Translations under genes and position numbers: made by a program
Shown here: in pieces, positions 14,799 through 22,035 of the stretch
Position numbering within the stretch: position 1 is the first letter of the stretch
How the letters are laid out: each line of letters begins with the position of its first letter
Notes under the pieces: model-generated
What the model was told of the DNA's origin: nothing
Seen by the model: the letters and a program-made list of their open reading frames with translations, nothing else
The model's database searches: none
IMG/VR virus record: IMGVR_UViG_3300015164_000008
Location: 1 to 27,352 of that record
DNA length: 27,352 nucleotides
Strand: one strand, 5' to 3'
Origin: a virus

Positions 14799-16918
14799 GG
14801 CGTTTCTCCACTGAATACAGGCGCCCAATCGAGCGTTCCGTTGGGGTGATCCTCGATGCCGTCCGCCTCCTCGACGCTCATGACCGCGCCGTCCCGCGCG
14901 GCGCACTCGTCGTCGCCGTCGCCGTCAATCGCTTGGACCTCCGTGACCCCGGCCTCGCCGTAGGACGACAGGGCGGCGCCGTTGTAGGCGTCCATGAGCT
15001 CCGTCCGGGCGATCATCTCGGCGCGGTACTCGTCGAAGAGATAGCCGAGCCCGACACCTTCGATGGCGTCCGCCACGGTCAGGATGTCGTCACCCGCGTC
15101 GATGGCGTCCTGAATGGCCTTTTCGATCGCCAGTCGGGTCGTCTCGTTGATCCCCGTCACCCGAGTACCGATGGGGTACGTCGCAAGTGGGGCGGCCTTG
15201 CCGGGGGTCAGGGTCGAGCGGATGTGCGTGCTCACGGATTCCGCCATGCCCGCGAGTGCCGGGGCGAGGACGGCGGAGAGCTTGGCGTCCCACGACTTCG
15301 GGAACCAGATCGCGCTGTCCTTCGGCTTGGACTTGATGTGACTCGCGTTGGCTCGGATGCGCTGCGCGATGTCGCGGCGCTGCGTGGCGAGGACGTCCTT
15401 CACGCCGCCTTTGAGCGTCGGGGTGACGCGCTTCTCGACGTTGGCGCGGAGTTTGCGGAGCGAGCCGTGGAGGGCCGCAGCGCGGGGATGCAGCTGCGCC
15501 TTGCCGACGACCTGGCTCGGCGCGCCGTCCACCGTCCCGGCGACGGGCGGCAGGAGCGGCTGATTGGCTGGCAGGACCGTGGCCTGCGGGACGTTGGGTC
15601 GGGGCTCCTCGGACGCTCCGTGACCGACGACCGAGACCTGGATCGGCAGGTCGATGGCGATGCCGAGCGGGTCGCCTGTGTCCGGGTCCCAATCCGGCAG
15701 CGGCGGCAACCCGAGGATCGCCAGCCGCTGGTTGCGGGTCAGGGGCTGACCAACGGCCTTCTGGGCGAGGTCGTACTTGGGCGTATCGTCGTCGAACTCG
15801 GGCTCGTCGATGACCAGCTCGACGGTCGTGCCGAGGGTCGCAAAGCGATCGAGGAGTCCGTACTGGATCGTTTCGTAGAACGCGGCGAGGCGAGGCGAGA
15901 TGGCGTTCTGCCACAGGACCGCCTCCTCGAACGCCTGCGCGGAGCCCTGCCCGAGCGCGCGGGTGATGGGGATGCCGATCTGGCTGCCGGGGACGTTCCA
16001 GTGGGCCAAGATGTCGTCCCGGCTGGCGTTGGCGACATCGACGACCGCGACCTCGTTGGGCGTGGCGGCGGTACGGGCGAAGTCGATCGGACCCCTGACA
16101 GCCTGGAGGCGCTTGGCGGACTGCGGGTCCTCGGCGATCTGGCGGGCATCGTTGACGAACTGCCGCCACTGGTCCTCGCTGATCGTCGTGTTCGGCTTCG
16201 GGGAGACGAGGCCCGCGAGCCGGCCGCCCGAGGCGAGCACGTCGCCGATGTAACGGTCGGCGGCGGTGGACAGGCTGGCCTTCATGCCGAGGCTCTCGAC
16301 GAGGCCGATGCCGAAGTGGCCGTAGTCGGGCGGATCGAGGTAGAAGGTGAGGACGCTGGCGAGGTCGAGGGGCATCGAGCCCTTCTCGCCGGGCGGGGCA
16401 TCGAGCGACCAGCCGAGGAGGTTGCCCTGCGCGTCCTCCGCCGGCCACATCCGGTCAGGGCGGATGTAGATGATGCCGAGGGGCGTCCCGCCGAGGGCTT
16501 CGGTCTGGTCGAGGTACCAGAAGGCCGTCCCGCACAGCCCCATGTGGCGGAGGGTGATCGTCCACAGCTCGCGCCGGGTGAGCCGCTTCCGGTTGTACTG
16601 CCCCTCCGTGCCGACGTTGGCCTGCGGCTTCTCAATGAGGAGGCGGATCGCCCCGACGGGACCGCTGGCGTCCTCGGGTACCTCGTTGTCGTTGGCGTCT
16701 TCGAGGTGCCACGGCACGACCCCGCCACGCCCTGACACGGCCTTCTCGGCGGCGTGGACCCACGGATGGGTCCGGTACAGCGTCTGGGCCTGCTCGGCCA
16801 TTCGCTGCGGGCTGCGAGAGCCGGTGACGCTCCACAGCGGGCGGAGGTAGGTCATGTCCACGGCGCCGGGGCCGATCTCGGCCTTCTCATGGGCGCGGGG
16901 TGCGATGTAGATCGCCAT
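14795..16918 (-). CDS. Portal protein fused to a MuF-like head morphogenesis domain
   Basis: A 707-residue protein. Residues about 1-440 are an HK97-family portal (WYLDQTEALGG..LGIIYIRPDRM, then LASVLTFYLDPPDYGHFGIGL and NVPGSQIGI..ITRALGQGSAQAFEEAVLWQN). From about 450 comes a Pro-rich linker, then a basic helical region, and the last 100 residues (ARTELMDAYNGAALSSYGEAGVTE, then DDECAARDGAVMS) follow the MuF or Mu gpF minor head protein pattern. These are usually separate adjacent genes. The ATG at 16918 overlaps the preceding stop (TGATG). Confidence 0.9.
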   Translation of the reverse strand: MAIYIAPRAHEKAEIGPGAVDMTYLRPLWSVTGSRSPQRMAEQAQTLYRTHPWVHAAEKAVSGRGGVVPWHLEDANDNEVPEDASGPVGAIRLLIEKPQANVGTEGQYNRKRLTRRELWTITLRHMGLCGTAFWYLDQTEALGGTPLGIIYIRPDRMWPAEDAQGNLLGWSLDAPPGEKGSMPLDLASVLTFYLDPPDYGHFGIGLVESLGMKASLSTAADRYIGDVLASGGRLAGLVSPKPNTTISEDQWRQFVNDARQIAEDPQSAKRLQAVRGPIDFARTAATPNEVAVVDVANASRDDILAHWNVPGSQIGIPITRALGQGSAQAFEEAVLWQNAISPRLAAFYETIQYGLLDRFATLGTTVELVIDEPEFDDDTPKYDLAQKAVGQPLTRNQRLAILGLPPLPDWDPDTGDPLGIAIDLPIQVSVVGHGASEEPRPNVPQATVLPANQPLLPPVAGTVDGAPSQVVGKAQLHPRAAALHGSLRKLRANVEKRVTPTLKGGVKDVLATQRRDIAQRIRANASHIKSKPKDSAIWFPKSWDAKLSAVLAPALAGMAESVSTHIRSTLTPGKAAPLATYPIGTRVTGINETTRLAIEKAIQDAIDAGDDILTVADAIEGVGLGYLFDEYRAEMIARTELMDAYNGAALSSYGEAGVTEVQAIDGDGDDECAARDGAVMSVEEADGIEDHPNGTLDWAPVFSGETP

Positions 16919-17064
16919 CAGCTACTCCGTCGGTCAGCGAGGACGGCCTGGGCGCCGAGGAAGCCGGCCCCGACCAGCAGCGCGAGCGGCGGCCAGACCA
17001 TCGCGGCGCCGGTGACCGCGAGGACGAAGGCAGCGTCGATGAGGATCGTGATCTGGGCGGTCAT
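16918..17064 (-). CDS. 48-residue two-helix membrane protein
   Basis: The ORF begins MTAQITILIDAAFVLAV at 17064, with a GGAAG ribosome-binding site about 9 bases upstream, and ends at 16920-16918, overlapping the portal ATG. Residues about 5-20 and 24-40 form two hydrophobic segments with a short Pro-containing turn, followed by ADRRSS. This is a small integral membrane protein of unknown function placed between TerL and portal. The size is small for a typical holin. A longer in-frame start upstream would run through the structured intergenic element and is unlikely. Confidence 0.65.
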   Translation of the reverse strand: MTAQITILIDAAFVLAVTGAAMVWPPLALLVGAGFLGAQAVLADRRSS

Positions 17065-17079
17065 GCGCGTATACTTCCG

Positions 17080-17150
17080 ACGAACCGGCAGCGCCAGAGC
17101 TCTCCTCGGATTCGAACACCGAGGGAATGAGCGAGAGCGGGCCGGTTCGT
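17080..17150 (-). other. 71-bp nested stem-loop between TerL and portal genes
   Basis: A perfect 10-bp outer inverted repeat (ACGAACCGGC at 17080-17089, GCCGGTTCGT at 17141-17150) encloses a second stem (GCTCTC at 17099-17104 with GAGAGC at 17133-17138, sharing its last base with the inner stem) and a perfect inner 6-bp stem (CCTCGG at 17104-17109, CCGAGG at 17119-17124) with a 9-nt loop. The size and a TTCGAA loop recall a tRNA, but the loop is 9 nt, so tRNA is rejected. It begins 6 bp after the TerL stop and could be a regulatory or processing element in the late mRNA or a DNA-binding site. Confidence 0.6.
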
Positions 17151-17155
17151 TACAT

Positions 17156-18487
17156 TCATGCGACCATCGAGAACTGGCCGGTAACTCCGCCACGGATGCC
17201 CATGACGGCGTAGCGGAGGGCGTCGCAGGCGTCGTCGCCGAGCTTGACCGGCACGTCCTTCGGCTGGCCTGACGCGCGGTCGGTCTGCCAGATGTAGCCG
17301 GGGATCTCGTTGAGCAAGCCGGTACAAGCTGAGTCCACCAGGAGCCCGCGGCGGATCTCCTCGGCGACGGCGGTGATACCGGGCAGGACGTCGTTCGTCG
17401 CAGGAGTGACGTTGAGCCCCGCCTGACGACACTCGTCGATGTAGGCGGGCTCCGAGGGGTCGGCGTACCACGTCTCGATGCCGTGGCGCTCCTGGAGGGC
17501 GAGGAGCTCGGGGATCAGCGAGGACACCGTTCGACCGCGGGCGTAGCGCTCGGCAACCACGGCCCTGCGCCCAACAGACGACTCAGCCACGACCTCCGCG
17601 GCGAAGGCGTGCTGGTAGCCCCAGTCCAAACCGGCAACGGTGCGGTGCCACGTGGTAGGAAGCAGGGCCACGACCTGCGCGTCCGGCAGGAGCCAGATCT
17701 GGCCTTCCGCCGCCACCCACTGGCCCTCGATGTAGCGCTGTCGGAAGTAGCCTGCGGCCATGCTCTCGGCCTCGGCGAGGTAGTCGCCGGGGAGCATCGG
17801 GTTGTCGAGCGTCGAGGCGTGGAGGTACTCCCGCTCCGGCGTGGAGGGTGTGAAGCGGACCTTCAGCCAGTGCTTCGGGCTGGCGGGGTTCGTGGCGGCG
17901 GCGATCTGGTGGAAGCCGATGCCGGGCCACGACAGCCGACCCTTCACCATTACCCAGTCCGATTCGGAGCACTCCGCGGCCTCGTCGATGAAGGCCCAGC
18001 CGAGCTCCACCGAGCCGACCTTGGAGGGGAGCCCGGTGATCGGATCCGGGTCGAGGCCGAACAGCCAGATGCGACTGCCGTTCGCCAGCTCGTACCAGCG
18101 TTCGGTCCGGTTGCTCTTCACGATCTCGCTGCGCGGGATGACGTCGTGCAGCAGCGTTCGCTCGGTCGACGCTGCGAGTGAAGCGGCCGTCTTGCGGAAG
18201 ATGCCGATGGGGATGCCGGGGTAGCGCTTGGCGAGGGCGTAGGCCTTCTCGCAGCCGATCCGGGACTTGCCGGCGCGGAAGGCCCCGGAGTACAGCAGCT
18301 CGGGCCCTTCGCTCTCGAAGAACTGACGTTGCTGCTCGTTGACGAAGCGCGGCCCGAGCTCAGCGCGGATCGCCTCCAGGACAGGCCGAGGCAAGGCCCG
18401 GAGACGATCCAGCGCGTGACCGGCGAGTACGGTCCCGGTCGTTCGGCCCTCACTCGCACTCAGGCCGACCGGGATGGTTTCGATCAC
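17156..18487 (-). CDS. terL: Terminase large subunit
   Basis: A 443-residue protein. The ATPase has Walker A at SGAFRAGKS (67-75), Walker B at WAFIDEAAE (164-172), and coupling motif AAATNP (196-201). The nuclease half has the three acidic positions at GLDWG (D288), ADPSEP (D343) and GDDACDALRYA (418-427). It cuts concatemeric DNA and drives packaging into the prohead through the portal. Start is GTG at 18487, overlapping the stop of the small upstream gene (GTGA). The C-terminus is followed by the structured element. Length is slightly short of the usual 450-600 residues, but all motifs are present. Confidence 0.96.
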   Translation of the reverse strand: MIETIPVGLSASEGRTTGTVLAGHALDRLRALPRPVLEAIRAELGPRFVNEQQRQFFESEGPELLYSGAFRAGKSRIGCEKAYALAKRYPGIPIGIFRKTAASLAASTERTLLHDVIPRSEIVKSNRTERWYELANGSRIWLFGLDPDPITGLPSKVGSVELGWAFIDEAAECSESDWVMVKGRLSWPGIGFHQIAAATNPASPKHWLKVRFTPSTPEREYLHASTLDNPMLPGDYLAEAESMAAGYFRQRYIEGQWVAAEGQIWLLPDAQVVALLPTTWHRTVAGLDWGYQHAFAAEVVAESSVGRRAVVAERYARGRTVSSLIPELLALQERHGIETWYADPSEPAYIDECRQAGLNVTPATNDVLPGITAVAEEIRRGLLVDSACTGLLNEIPGYIWQTDRASGQPKDVPVKLGDDACDALRYAVMGIRGGVTGQFSMVA

Positions 18488-18750
18488 GTCACGCTCAGGG
18501 CCTTCTGATACGACCGGAAGTAGCCCTCGATGCCGCCCGGATAGTCACTGGGGACGACGCGCACCTCGATCTCCATCATGGGATCGGTGACGGCACTCGG
18601 CCAGTTGCACCAGATGCAGGCGTAATAGAACGACGGGGACTCTGACTGATGCGGATGGCTGTGCTCGCCATCGACGTGCCACCTGTTACGCGCCACGAGA
18701 CGCGGATGCTCAGGTGGCCGCGTGGTTCGATGCGCTTGTACCAACCTCAC
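18484..18750 (-). CDS. Small His/Cys-rich protein between terminase genes
   Basis: An 88-residue ORF linked by GTGA overlaps on both sides (start GTG at 18750 over the TerS stop, stop over the TerL start). It contains a His cluster (DGEHSHPHQ) shortly before C-x2-C (ACIWCNW), likely a zinc site, and a polar C-terminal part. The first 30 residues are Arg/Pro rich and could partly be a non-coding extension. The double coupling supports translation, but the function is unknown. An HNH-type packaging nuclease was considered, but the H-N-H triad is not visible. Confidence 0.6.
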   Translation of the reverse strand: MRLVQAHRTTRPPEHPRLVARNRWHVDGEHSHPHQSESPSFYYACIWCNWPSAVTDPMMEIEVRVVPSDYPGGIEGYFRSYQKALSVT

Positions 18751-19190
18751 GCCACGACCTCCGACGCTGCCACCACTTCGTCGATGATGGCGCGGAGCGC
18801 GGCCTTCTCGTGGTCGTCGAGGCCATCGGTGAGGGTGCGTGTTTCGGTGCGGCTGGTGGCCTCGCCACGGAGCAGGGCGAGGATGGTGGCCGACTTCTCG
18901 GCAGCGAAGATCACGTCCCGCGGTTCCATGAGCGGGGCGAGTTCGATGAGGCGGGCGATGGTGACGTGAGCGGCGACCTTGTATTCCTCAGCGAGGTCCT
19001 CGCGCGTCTTGGTGCGGATTGCTGCGAACTCCGGCTTGTGCAGCCAGTACTCGATGGTCGTCGCGGGGATGCCCGTCTGCTTGGCAGCCTCAACCACGCC
19101 CGACATCTCGGCAGCCATGACAGCCGCGAGCTTCGTGCGCTTGGAGCGCGTGACGTGCGGGCGCTTCCCGACGACCGTGAGCTCGGTCAC
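18747..19190 (-). CDS. terS: Terminase small subunit
   Basis: A 147-residue protein starting with GTG at 19190. Residues about 15-60 (SKRTKLAAVMAAEMSGVVEAAKQTGIPATTIEYWLHK) form a helix-turn-helix of the kind TerS proteins use to bind the packaging site. The central part (60-115) is helical and suitable for ring oligomerisation, and the C-terminal helix is acidic. It lies two genes upstream of TerL. Overlaps join it to the 20-residue membrane peptide before it. Confidence 0.87.
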   Translation of the reverse strand: MTELTVVGKRPHVTRSKRTKLAAVMAAEMSGVVEAAKQTGIPATTIEYWLHKPEFAAIRTKTREDLAEEYKVAAHVTIARLIELAPLMEPRDVIFAAEKSATILALLRGEATSRTETRTLTDGLDDHEKAALRAIIDEVVAASEVVA

Positions 19191-19249
19191 AGCCGCCCGA
19201 GGATCCAGAGCACGACCAGGACCACGATGATGATGCCGATGATGCCCAT
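19187..19249 (-). CDS. 20-residue membrane peptide
   Basis: The ORF from ATG 19249-19247 to TGA 19189-19187 encodes MGIIGIIIVVLVVLWILGRL, one transmembrane helix with a C-terminal Arg. Its ATG overlaps the stop of the 51-residue membrane protein (TGATG), and its stop overlaps the TerS GTG, so it is translationally coupled on both sides. Such short single-helix ORFs occur near lysis or packaging genes in high-GC phages. Expression is inferred from coupling and from a composition that cannot be a shadow of a neighbour. Confidence 0.6.
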   Translation of the reverse strand: MGIIGIIIVVLVVLWILGRL

Positions 19250-19404
19250 CAGAAGATGAAGCTCCCCGCGAAGAACGCGAGCCCGAGCGGCAGGAGCGCC
19301 ACGTCGAGCTTCTCGCCGACCCCGAAGGCCGCGAGCAGGAACAGCACGATGGCGATGACGAGGAGCACGAGGCTCACGCCATTGGAGCGAACGGCGACGG
19401 TCAT
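19249..19404 (-). CDS. 51-residue two-helix membrane protein
   Basis: ATG at 19404-19402 and TGA at 19251-19249. Residues about 10-30 (VSLVLLVIAIVLFLLAAFGV) and 36-50 (VALLPLGLAFFAGSFIF) are hydrophobic, with charged GEKLD between them. It is a small integral membrane protein next to another of 102 residues, suggesting a holin or accessory lysis pair. The ATG follows closely after the previous stop (19406). I see no other motif. Confidence 0.65.
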   Translation of the reverse strand: MTVAVRSNGVSLVLLVIAIVLFLLAAFGVGEKLDVALLPLGLAFFAGSFIF

Positions 19405-19405
19405 A

Positions 19406-19714
19406 TCAGCCTCCAGCGGGGGGGTCGGGTGGCGGATCGGCGACGGGCGTCGTGGACGCGGGCGGCGCGGCGACGGTTGCCGAGTAGTTCGGTTGGCCCT
19501 TGGGCGTGGCGATCGAGTAGCTGTCGCCCGGCGTGAGGGTCGGCGGCTGGTTGGCGATCAGCGCCACGAGGGCACCGAAGGCCCCGATGACCGCGCCGGT
19601 TACGACGGTCGGGATCTCGATCGGGTGGGGGAGCGCCGAGAGGATCACGACCACGGCGCCGAAGATGGTGGTGAACGCTCCGACGATGAGGTTGGTGGGA
19701 CGGCCAAGCAGCAT
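19406..19714 (-). CDS. Holin-like two-helix membrane protein
   Basis: A 102-residue protein with two hydrophobic segments (about 8-28 and 36-56) and a long polar, Pro-rich C-terminal tail (from NQPPTLT to PPAGG). The topology and size fit a class of phage holins or membrane anchors whose soluble tail regulates timing. It starts (19714) immediately after the stop of the zinc-ribbon gene. The lysis role is inferred from topology and from a peptidase-like gene three genes upstream; no family was recognised. Confidence 0.6.
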   Translation of the reverse strand: MLLGRPTNLIVGAFTTIFGAVVVILSALPHPIEIPTVVTGAVIGAFGALVALIANQPPTLTPGDSYSIATPKGQPNYSATVAAPPASTTPVADPPPDPPAGG

Positions 19715-19945
19715 TTAGTTCCCTCCTGTCGCTGTCTGAACCTTCGGGGCGAACAGGCTGGACGCCCAGTCGCGAGCCTTCGCAACGAGTATGATTTCGC
19801 CGCACGCCTCAGAGCAGACCTGCGCGTCCTCCGGGTACAGGTCGCCCCAACCGTCAGGCAAGCCGCCCCGCCCAACGCTCGGCCCGACGTCGACCGCCTT
19901 GCCGCAGTTGTCGCAGGTCCAATGGACCGTTACCGCGCTACTCAT
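19715..19945 (-). CDS. Zinc-ribbon protein
   Basis: A 76-residue protein with C-x2-C (CDNC at 11-14) and a second pair C-x3-C (CSEAC) near 44-48, separated by a Gly-rich loop, a compact zinc ribbon. The C-terminal third contains a short helix (ILVAKARDWASSLF). The start ATG (19945) lies within the end of the antitoxin-like gene (8-bp overlap), and the TAA abuts the next ATG. Function unknown; a role in nucleic acid or protein binding is only a family expectation. Confidence 0.75.
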   Translation of the reverse strand: MSSAVTVHWTCDNCGKAVDVGPSVGRGGLPDGWGDLYPEDAQVCSEACGEIILVAKARDWASSLFAPKVQTATGGN

Positions 19946-20159
19946 CCTTCTCCTCCTCCGGCTCTACGTCGTTGTCCTGCTCGGGGTCGAGCGGCTCGGC
20001 GGGCGGGTCGTACTGCGTCTCGGGGTCGTCGGTCATGAGCCACGCCAAGAGGTCGTGGACGTTCTCGAACGTGCGAACGCGGCCCGCCGCGATGTCGGCG
20101 TCAGCCTCCCGTTCACCGGCTTGCCACTCAGGGGTCCAGAACCACGACTGGTCGGTCAC
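19938..20159 (-). CDS. Orphan antitoxin-like C-terminal domain
   Basis: A 73-residue protein starting with GTG at 20159, overlapping the preceding stop. The sequence WFWTPEWQAGEREADADIAAG and the next RVRTFENVHDLLAWL resemble the toxin-contacting C-terminal tails of actinobacterial AbrB- or Phd-type antitoxins, where I recall this W-x-W-T-P-E-W-Q pattern. No DNA-binding domain precedes it, and no toxin gene is next to it. The rest is an acidic tail (PEQDNDVEPEEEKDE). An anti-toxin decoy is possible. The family link comes from memory of the motif. Confidence 0.6.
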   Translation of the reverse strand: MTDQSWFWTPEWQAGEREADADIAAGRVRTFENVHDLLAWLMTDDPETQYDPPAEPLDPEQDNDVEPEEEKDE

Positions 20160-20236
20160 GCCGACCTCACGGCGAGCGGCACGGCAACGAAGCGGTACGC
20201 GCCACCCAAGAGCAGACTCACGAAGTAGCCGAACAT
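20156..20236 (-). CDS. 26-residue hydrophobic peptide
   Basis: ATG at 20236-20234 overlaps the stop of the cysteine-peptidase-like gene (TGATG), and its TGA overlaps the GTG of the antitoxin-like gene. It encodes MFGYFVSLLLGGAYRFVAVPL followed by AVRSA, one short hydrophobic segment. It is too short for prediction by length, but the double coupling supports translation. Function unknown. Confidence 0.5.
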   Translation of the reverse strand: MFGYFVSLLLGGAYRFVAVPLAVRSA

Positions 20237-21036
20237 CAGCCGACCTTGTACAAGCCGGGGCCGAGCGCGGTGGGAGCCGGACCGGGAGAGGCGGGCGCGT
20301 CGTAGACCTTCGAGGGAGCCGCCCAGCGAACGCCGTAGGCACCCGCCGAGGCGCTGAAATAGAACGCCCGGAAGGGTCCCGATGCGAACGGCGACACGAG
20401 GCCGGTTCGAGCGGTGGTGGTCCCGGCCGGCGTCTTCCGATCCTCGGCGTACATCGTCGCGCCGGCCGGGAGGTCGATCAGCTTGGGGGTCACGTCCGAG
20501 ATCGGTGCGAGCGCCATATCAGCTCCTTGTAGTGGTGCGACGGTGCCGCCGGTGCCGCCTTGAGCGAACGTCGAAAGCTCGGCGAGCGTGACCGCCTCGC
20601 CCTTGTACGGCGCGGCGCCGAGCGGATCGATCCACCAGATGGCGGCATCCTCGACCTGGGCGTAGATGCGATGACCGCCAGTGAACGCCGGGGACCATCT
20701 GCGGAGCCTGTGACCGGCCGGGAAGTTGCTGAGATGGCCGGAGACGGTGAGCGACTGGCCCGGCTTCGCGGCGGCGATGATGCTGCCCGGGGTCGTGGCG
20801 ATCGTCGGCGTGAAGCCGTAGCGTTTCGTCGTGCCGGCGACGGCCTGTTGCGTCGACACGCCGCCGGTCGGGGGTGCGCCGCCAGCCGCGCGGATCGCCT
20901 CGGCCTCGGCGAGTGTGGCGGGCGCCTTGCCGCCGGACGCGAGGTACTCCATGAGGATCGAGCAGACGACGCAATCTTCGACGTGCCCGTCAGGGTCGTT
21001 GATCTCCGAGATCAGAGGCGGACGGAGGTAGGTCAT
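20236..21036 (-). CDS. Papain-fold-like cysteine peptidase, lysin candidate
   Basis: A 266-residue protein. I choose ATG 21036 (MTYLRPPL) because it gives the usual ATGA overlap. Residues 18-30 (HVEDCVVCSILME) place a cysteine (C22 or C25) in a helix start, residues 119-123 (TGGHR) place a His (H122), and IDPLG (136-140) places an Asp, an order of Cys, His, Asp/Asn as in C39-like and NlpC/P60-like peptidases. The helix with PATLAEAEAIRAAGG resembles phage proteins with this fold. It could hydrolyse peptidoglycan stems or be virion-associated; the C-terminal 100 residues are beta-rich and may bind walls. Confidence 0.6.
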   Translation of the reverse strand: MTYLRPPLISEINDPDGHVEDCVVCSILMEYLASGGKAPATLAEAEAIRAAGGAPPTGGVSTQQAVAGTTKRYGFTPTIATTPGSIIAAAKPGQSLTVSGHLSNFPAGHRLRRWSPAFTGGHRIYAQVEDAAIWWIDPLGAAPYKGEAVTLAELSTFAQGGTGGTVAPLQGADMALAPISDVTPKLIDLPAGATMYAEDRKTPAGTTTARTGLVSPFASGPFRAFYFSASAGAYGVRWAAPSKVYDAPASPGPAPTALGPGLYKVG

Positions 21037-21551
21037 GCCGCGCCCCATCTATAGAGCGGGTGGAGTTCGGACCAGGAGCCGTGATCGAGATCGAGGACGT
21101 AGCGACCTTCGAGGTAGACGTGCTGCCCGACCGACAGCGCGGCGACGTTCAGCGGATCGTGATCTCCGGCGCACGTTGCGATGGCATCCGACTGGCTGAC
21201 CGTGTGCTCGCAGACCGGTTCGATCACGAGATCGCCGAGCTCGTTGGCGTTCGCCGGTCGGAGCAGCGAGGCGAAGGCCGGATCGAGCGCCACGAGGATG
21301 TGGAAGTCGCCGTCCGGCTCATTGCGGACCGCGGCGACGGTCCCGGTGACGCGGATACACGCCTGGAGGACCTGCAGGCGGGCGGGGTGATAGACGTACT
21401 GGTCCTGATCGGTCGGGACGCAGCCGGACGCCACCACCGTGGGCGCAACGCTGGGCACCGACGCTCCCGGTCCGCCCGACACGACGAAGACGACGACGCC
21501 GAGGGACGCCAGCGCGGCGAGCAGCCAGCGGATGAGCGAGGCGCGGGTCAT
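21033..21551 (-). CDS. Secreted OB-fold-like protein
   Basis: A 172-residue protein. Residues 1-25 (MTRASLIRWLLAALASLGVVVFVVSGG) form an N-terminal signal or anchor helix. The mature part has VTGTVAAV...DGDFHILVALDP at about 68-90 and LSVGQHVYLEGRYVLDLDHGSWSELHPLY at about 139-167. This pattern, ending D-x-D-H-G-x-x-E-x-H-P, recurs in an uncharacterised OB-like domain found in actinobacterial secreted proteins. Three Cys near 43, 65 and 113 and a fourth at 126 could form disulfides. Role unknown; cell-envelope location is likely. Confidence 0.65.
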   Translation of the reverse strand: MTRASLIRWLLAALASLGVVVFVVSGGPGASVPSVAPTVVASGCVPTDQDQYVYHPARLQVLQACIRVTGTVAAVRNEPDGDFHILVALDPAFASLLRPANANELGDLVIEPVCEHTVSQSDAIATCAGDHDPLNVAALSVGQHVYLEGRYVLDLDHGSWSELHPLYRWGAA

Positions 21552-21700
21552 CCTACGTCACCGCAACGGGCGCAGACGATCGACTCCCACGGATCGCCTT
21601 CGTAGTCATGACCCGAGACGGGCAGCCAGCCCATCGGCGACAGCGGGTTGATCGACCGCAGGGAATATAGGACCGTGTACGCGGCGCACAGAAGTCTCAT
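21548..21700 (-). CDS. 50-residue CxxC protein
   Basis: ORF from ATG 21700-21698 to TGA 21550-21548 with 4-bp overlaps on both sides. It begins MRLLCAAYTVLYSLR and ends IVCARCGDVG, with C-x2-C near the C-terminus and an additional Cys at position 5. Only one ribbon pair is present, so it may bind zinc as a dimer. Function not recognised. Confidence 0.6.
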   Translation of the reverse strand: MRLLCAAYTVLYSLRSINPLSPMGWLPVSGHDYEGDPWESIVCARCGDVG

Positions 21701-21915
21701 CCGAGCCCCGCCGGCTGGCGATCCACGGTCTCGGACCGGGCGACGTGCGCCAGGAAGACACCCGTGCCGTGGTAGATCTCGGCGGAATCATCGTCGCCGC
21801 GACGACGGGCCCGGTCCTCGCGCTCGAAGAAGAACGCGGCGCGCGCTTCGTAGTCGAGGCGGGCGTTCTCCTCGGCCCAGGAATCGCGGATCATGTCGGC
21901 GAGGCTGCGGCTCAC
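21697..21915 (-). CDS. Small helical acidic/basic protein
   Basis: A 72-residue protein starting GTG 21915 (overlapping the preceding TGA). The sequence is highly charged, with SWAEENARLDYEARAAFFFERED and RARRRGDDD, and predicted helical. A longer frame upstream is Arg/Gly-rich and likely a shadow. Unknown function. Confidence 0.6.
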   Translation of the reverse strand: MSRSLADMIRDSWAEENARLDYEARAAFFFEREDRARRRGDDDSAEIYHGTGVFLAHVARSETVDRQPAGLG

Positions 21916-22031
21916 GACCGCCACGTCCCGTACGAAGTCCACCGGACGCTCCGCCGCTCCATCCGCTCGAACATCACCGCCAGCCCGGACCACGGCAGGA
22001 ACACGAGCAGCGCGACGGCGACCGGGCTCAC
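21912..22031 (-). CDS. 39-residue single-helix membrane protein
   Basis: GTG at 22031-22029 follows the stop of the coiled-coil gene by four bases, and TGA (21914-21912) overlaps the next GTG. It encodes MSPVAVALLVFLPWSGLAVMF, a hydrophobic helix, then a basic segment ERMERRSVRWTSYGTW. It is a candidate small membrane regulator; no family recognised. Confidence 0.55.
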   Translation of the reverse strand: MSPVAVALLVFLPWSGLAVMFERMERRSVRWTSYGTWRS

Positions 22032-22035
22032 GGCA

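Noticed and set aside
17065-17155. tRNA gene in the gap after TerL (TTCGAA loop and paired ends)
   Set aside because: The supposed T-arm has a 9-nt loop and no matching anticodon or D-arm, and the outer stem is 10 bp, not 7.
4231-18464. 15-bp repeat at 4231-4245 and 18450-18464
   Set aside because: One copy is in the tail tube leader, the other inside TerL coding sequence. There is no symmetry, further copies or common context to suggest a site.
18484-18750. HNH endonuclease beside terminase
   Set aside because: A His cluster and one CxxC are present, but the H-N-H triad and the second zinc pair are missing.
16850-21036. Shared MTYLRP peptide and about 15 bp near 16854 and at 21036
   Set aside because: The portal copy lies inside the N-terminal region of the protein and the other at a gene start. 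The match is short and has no other shared sequence, so chance is sufficient.
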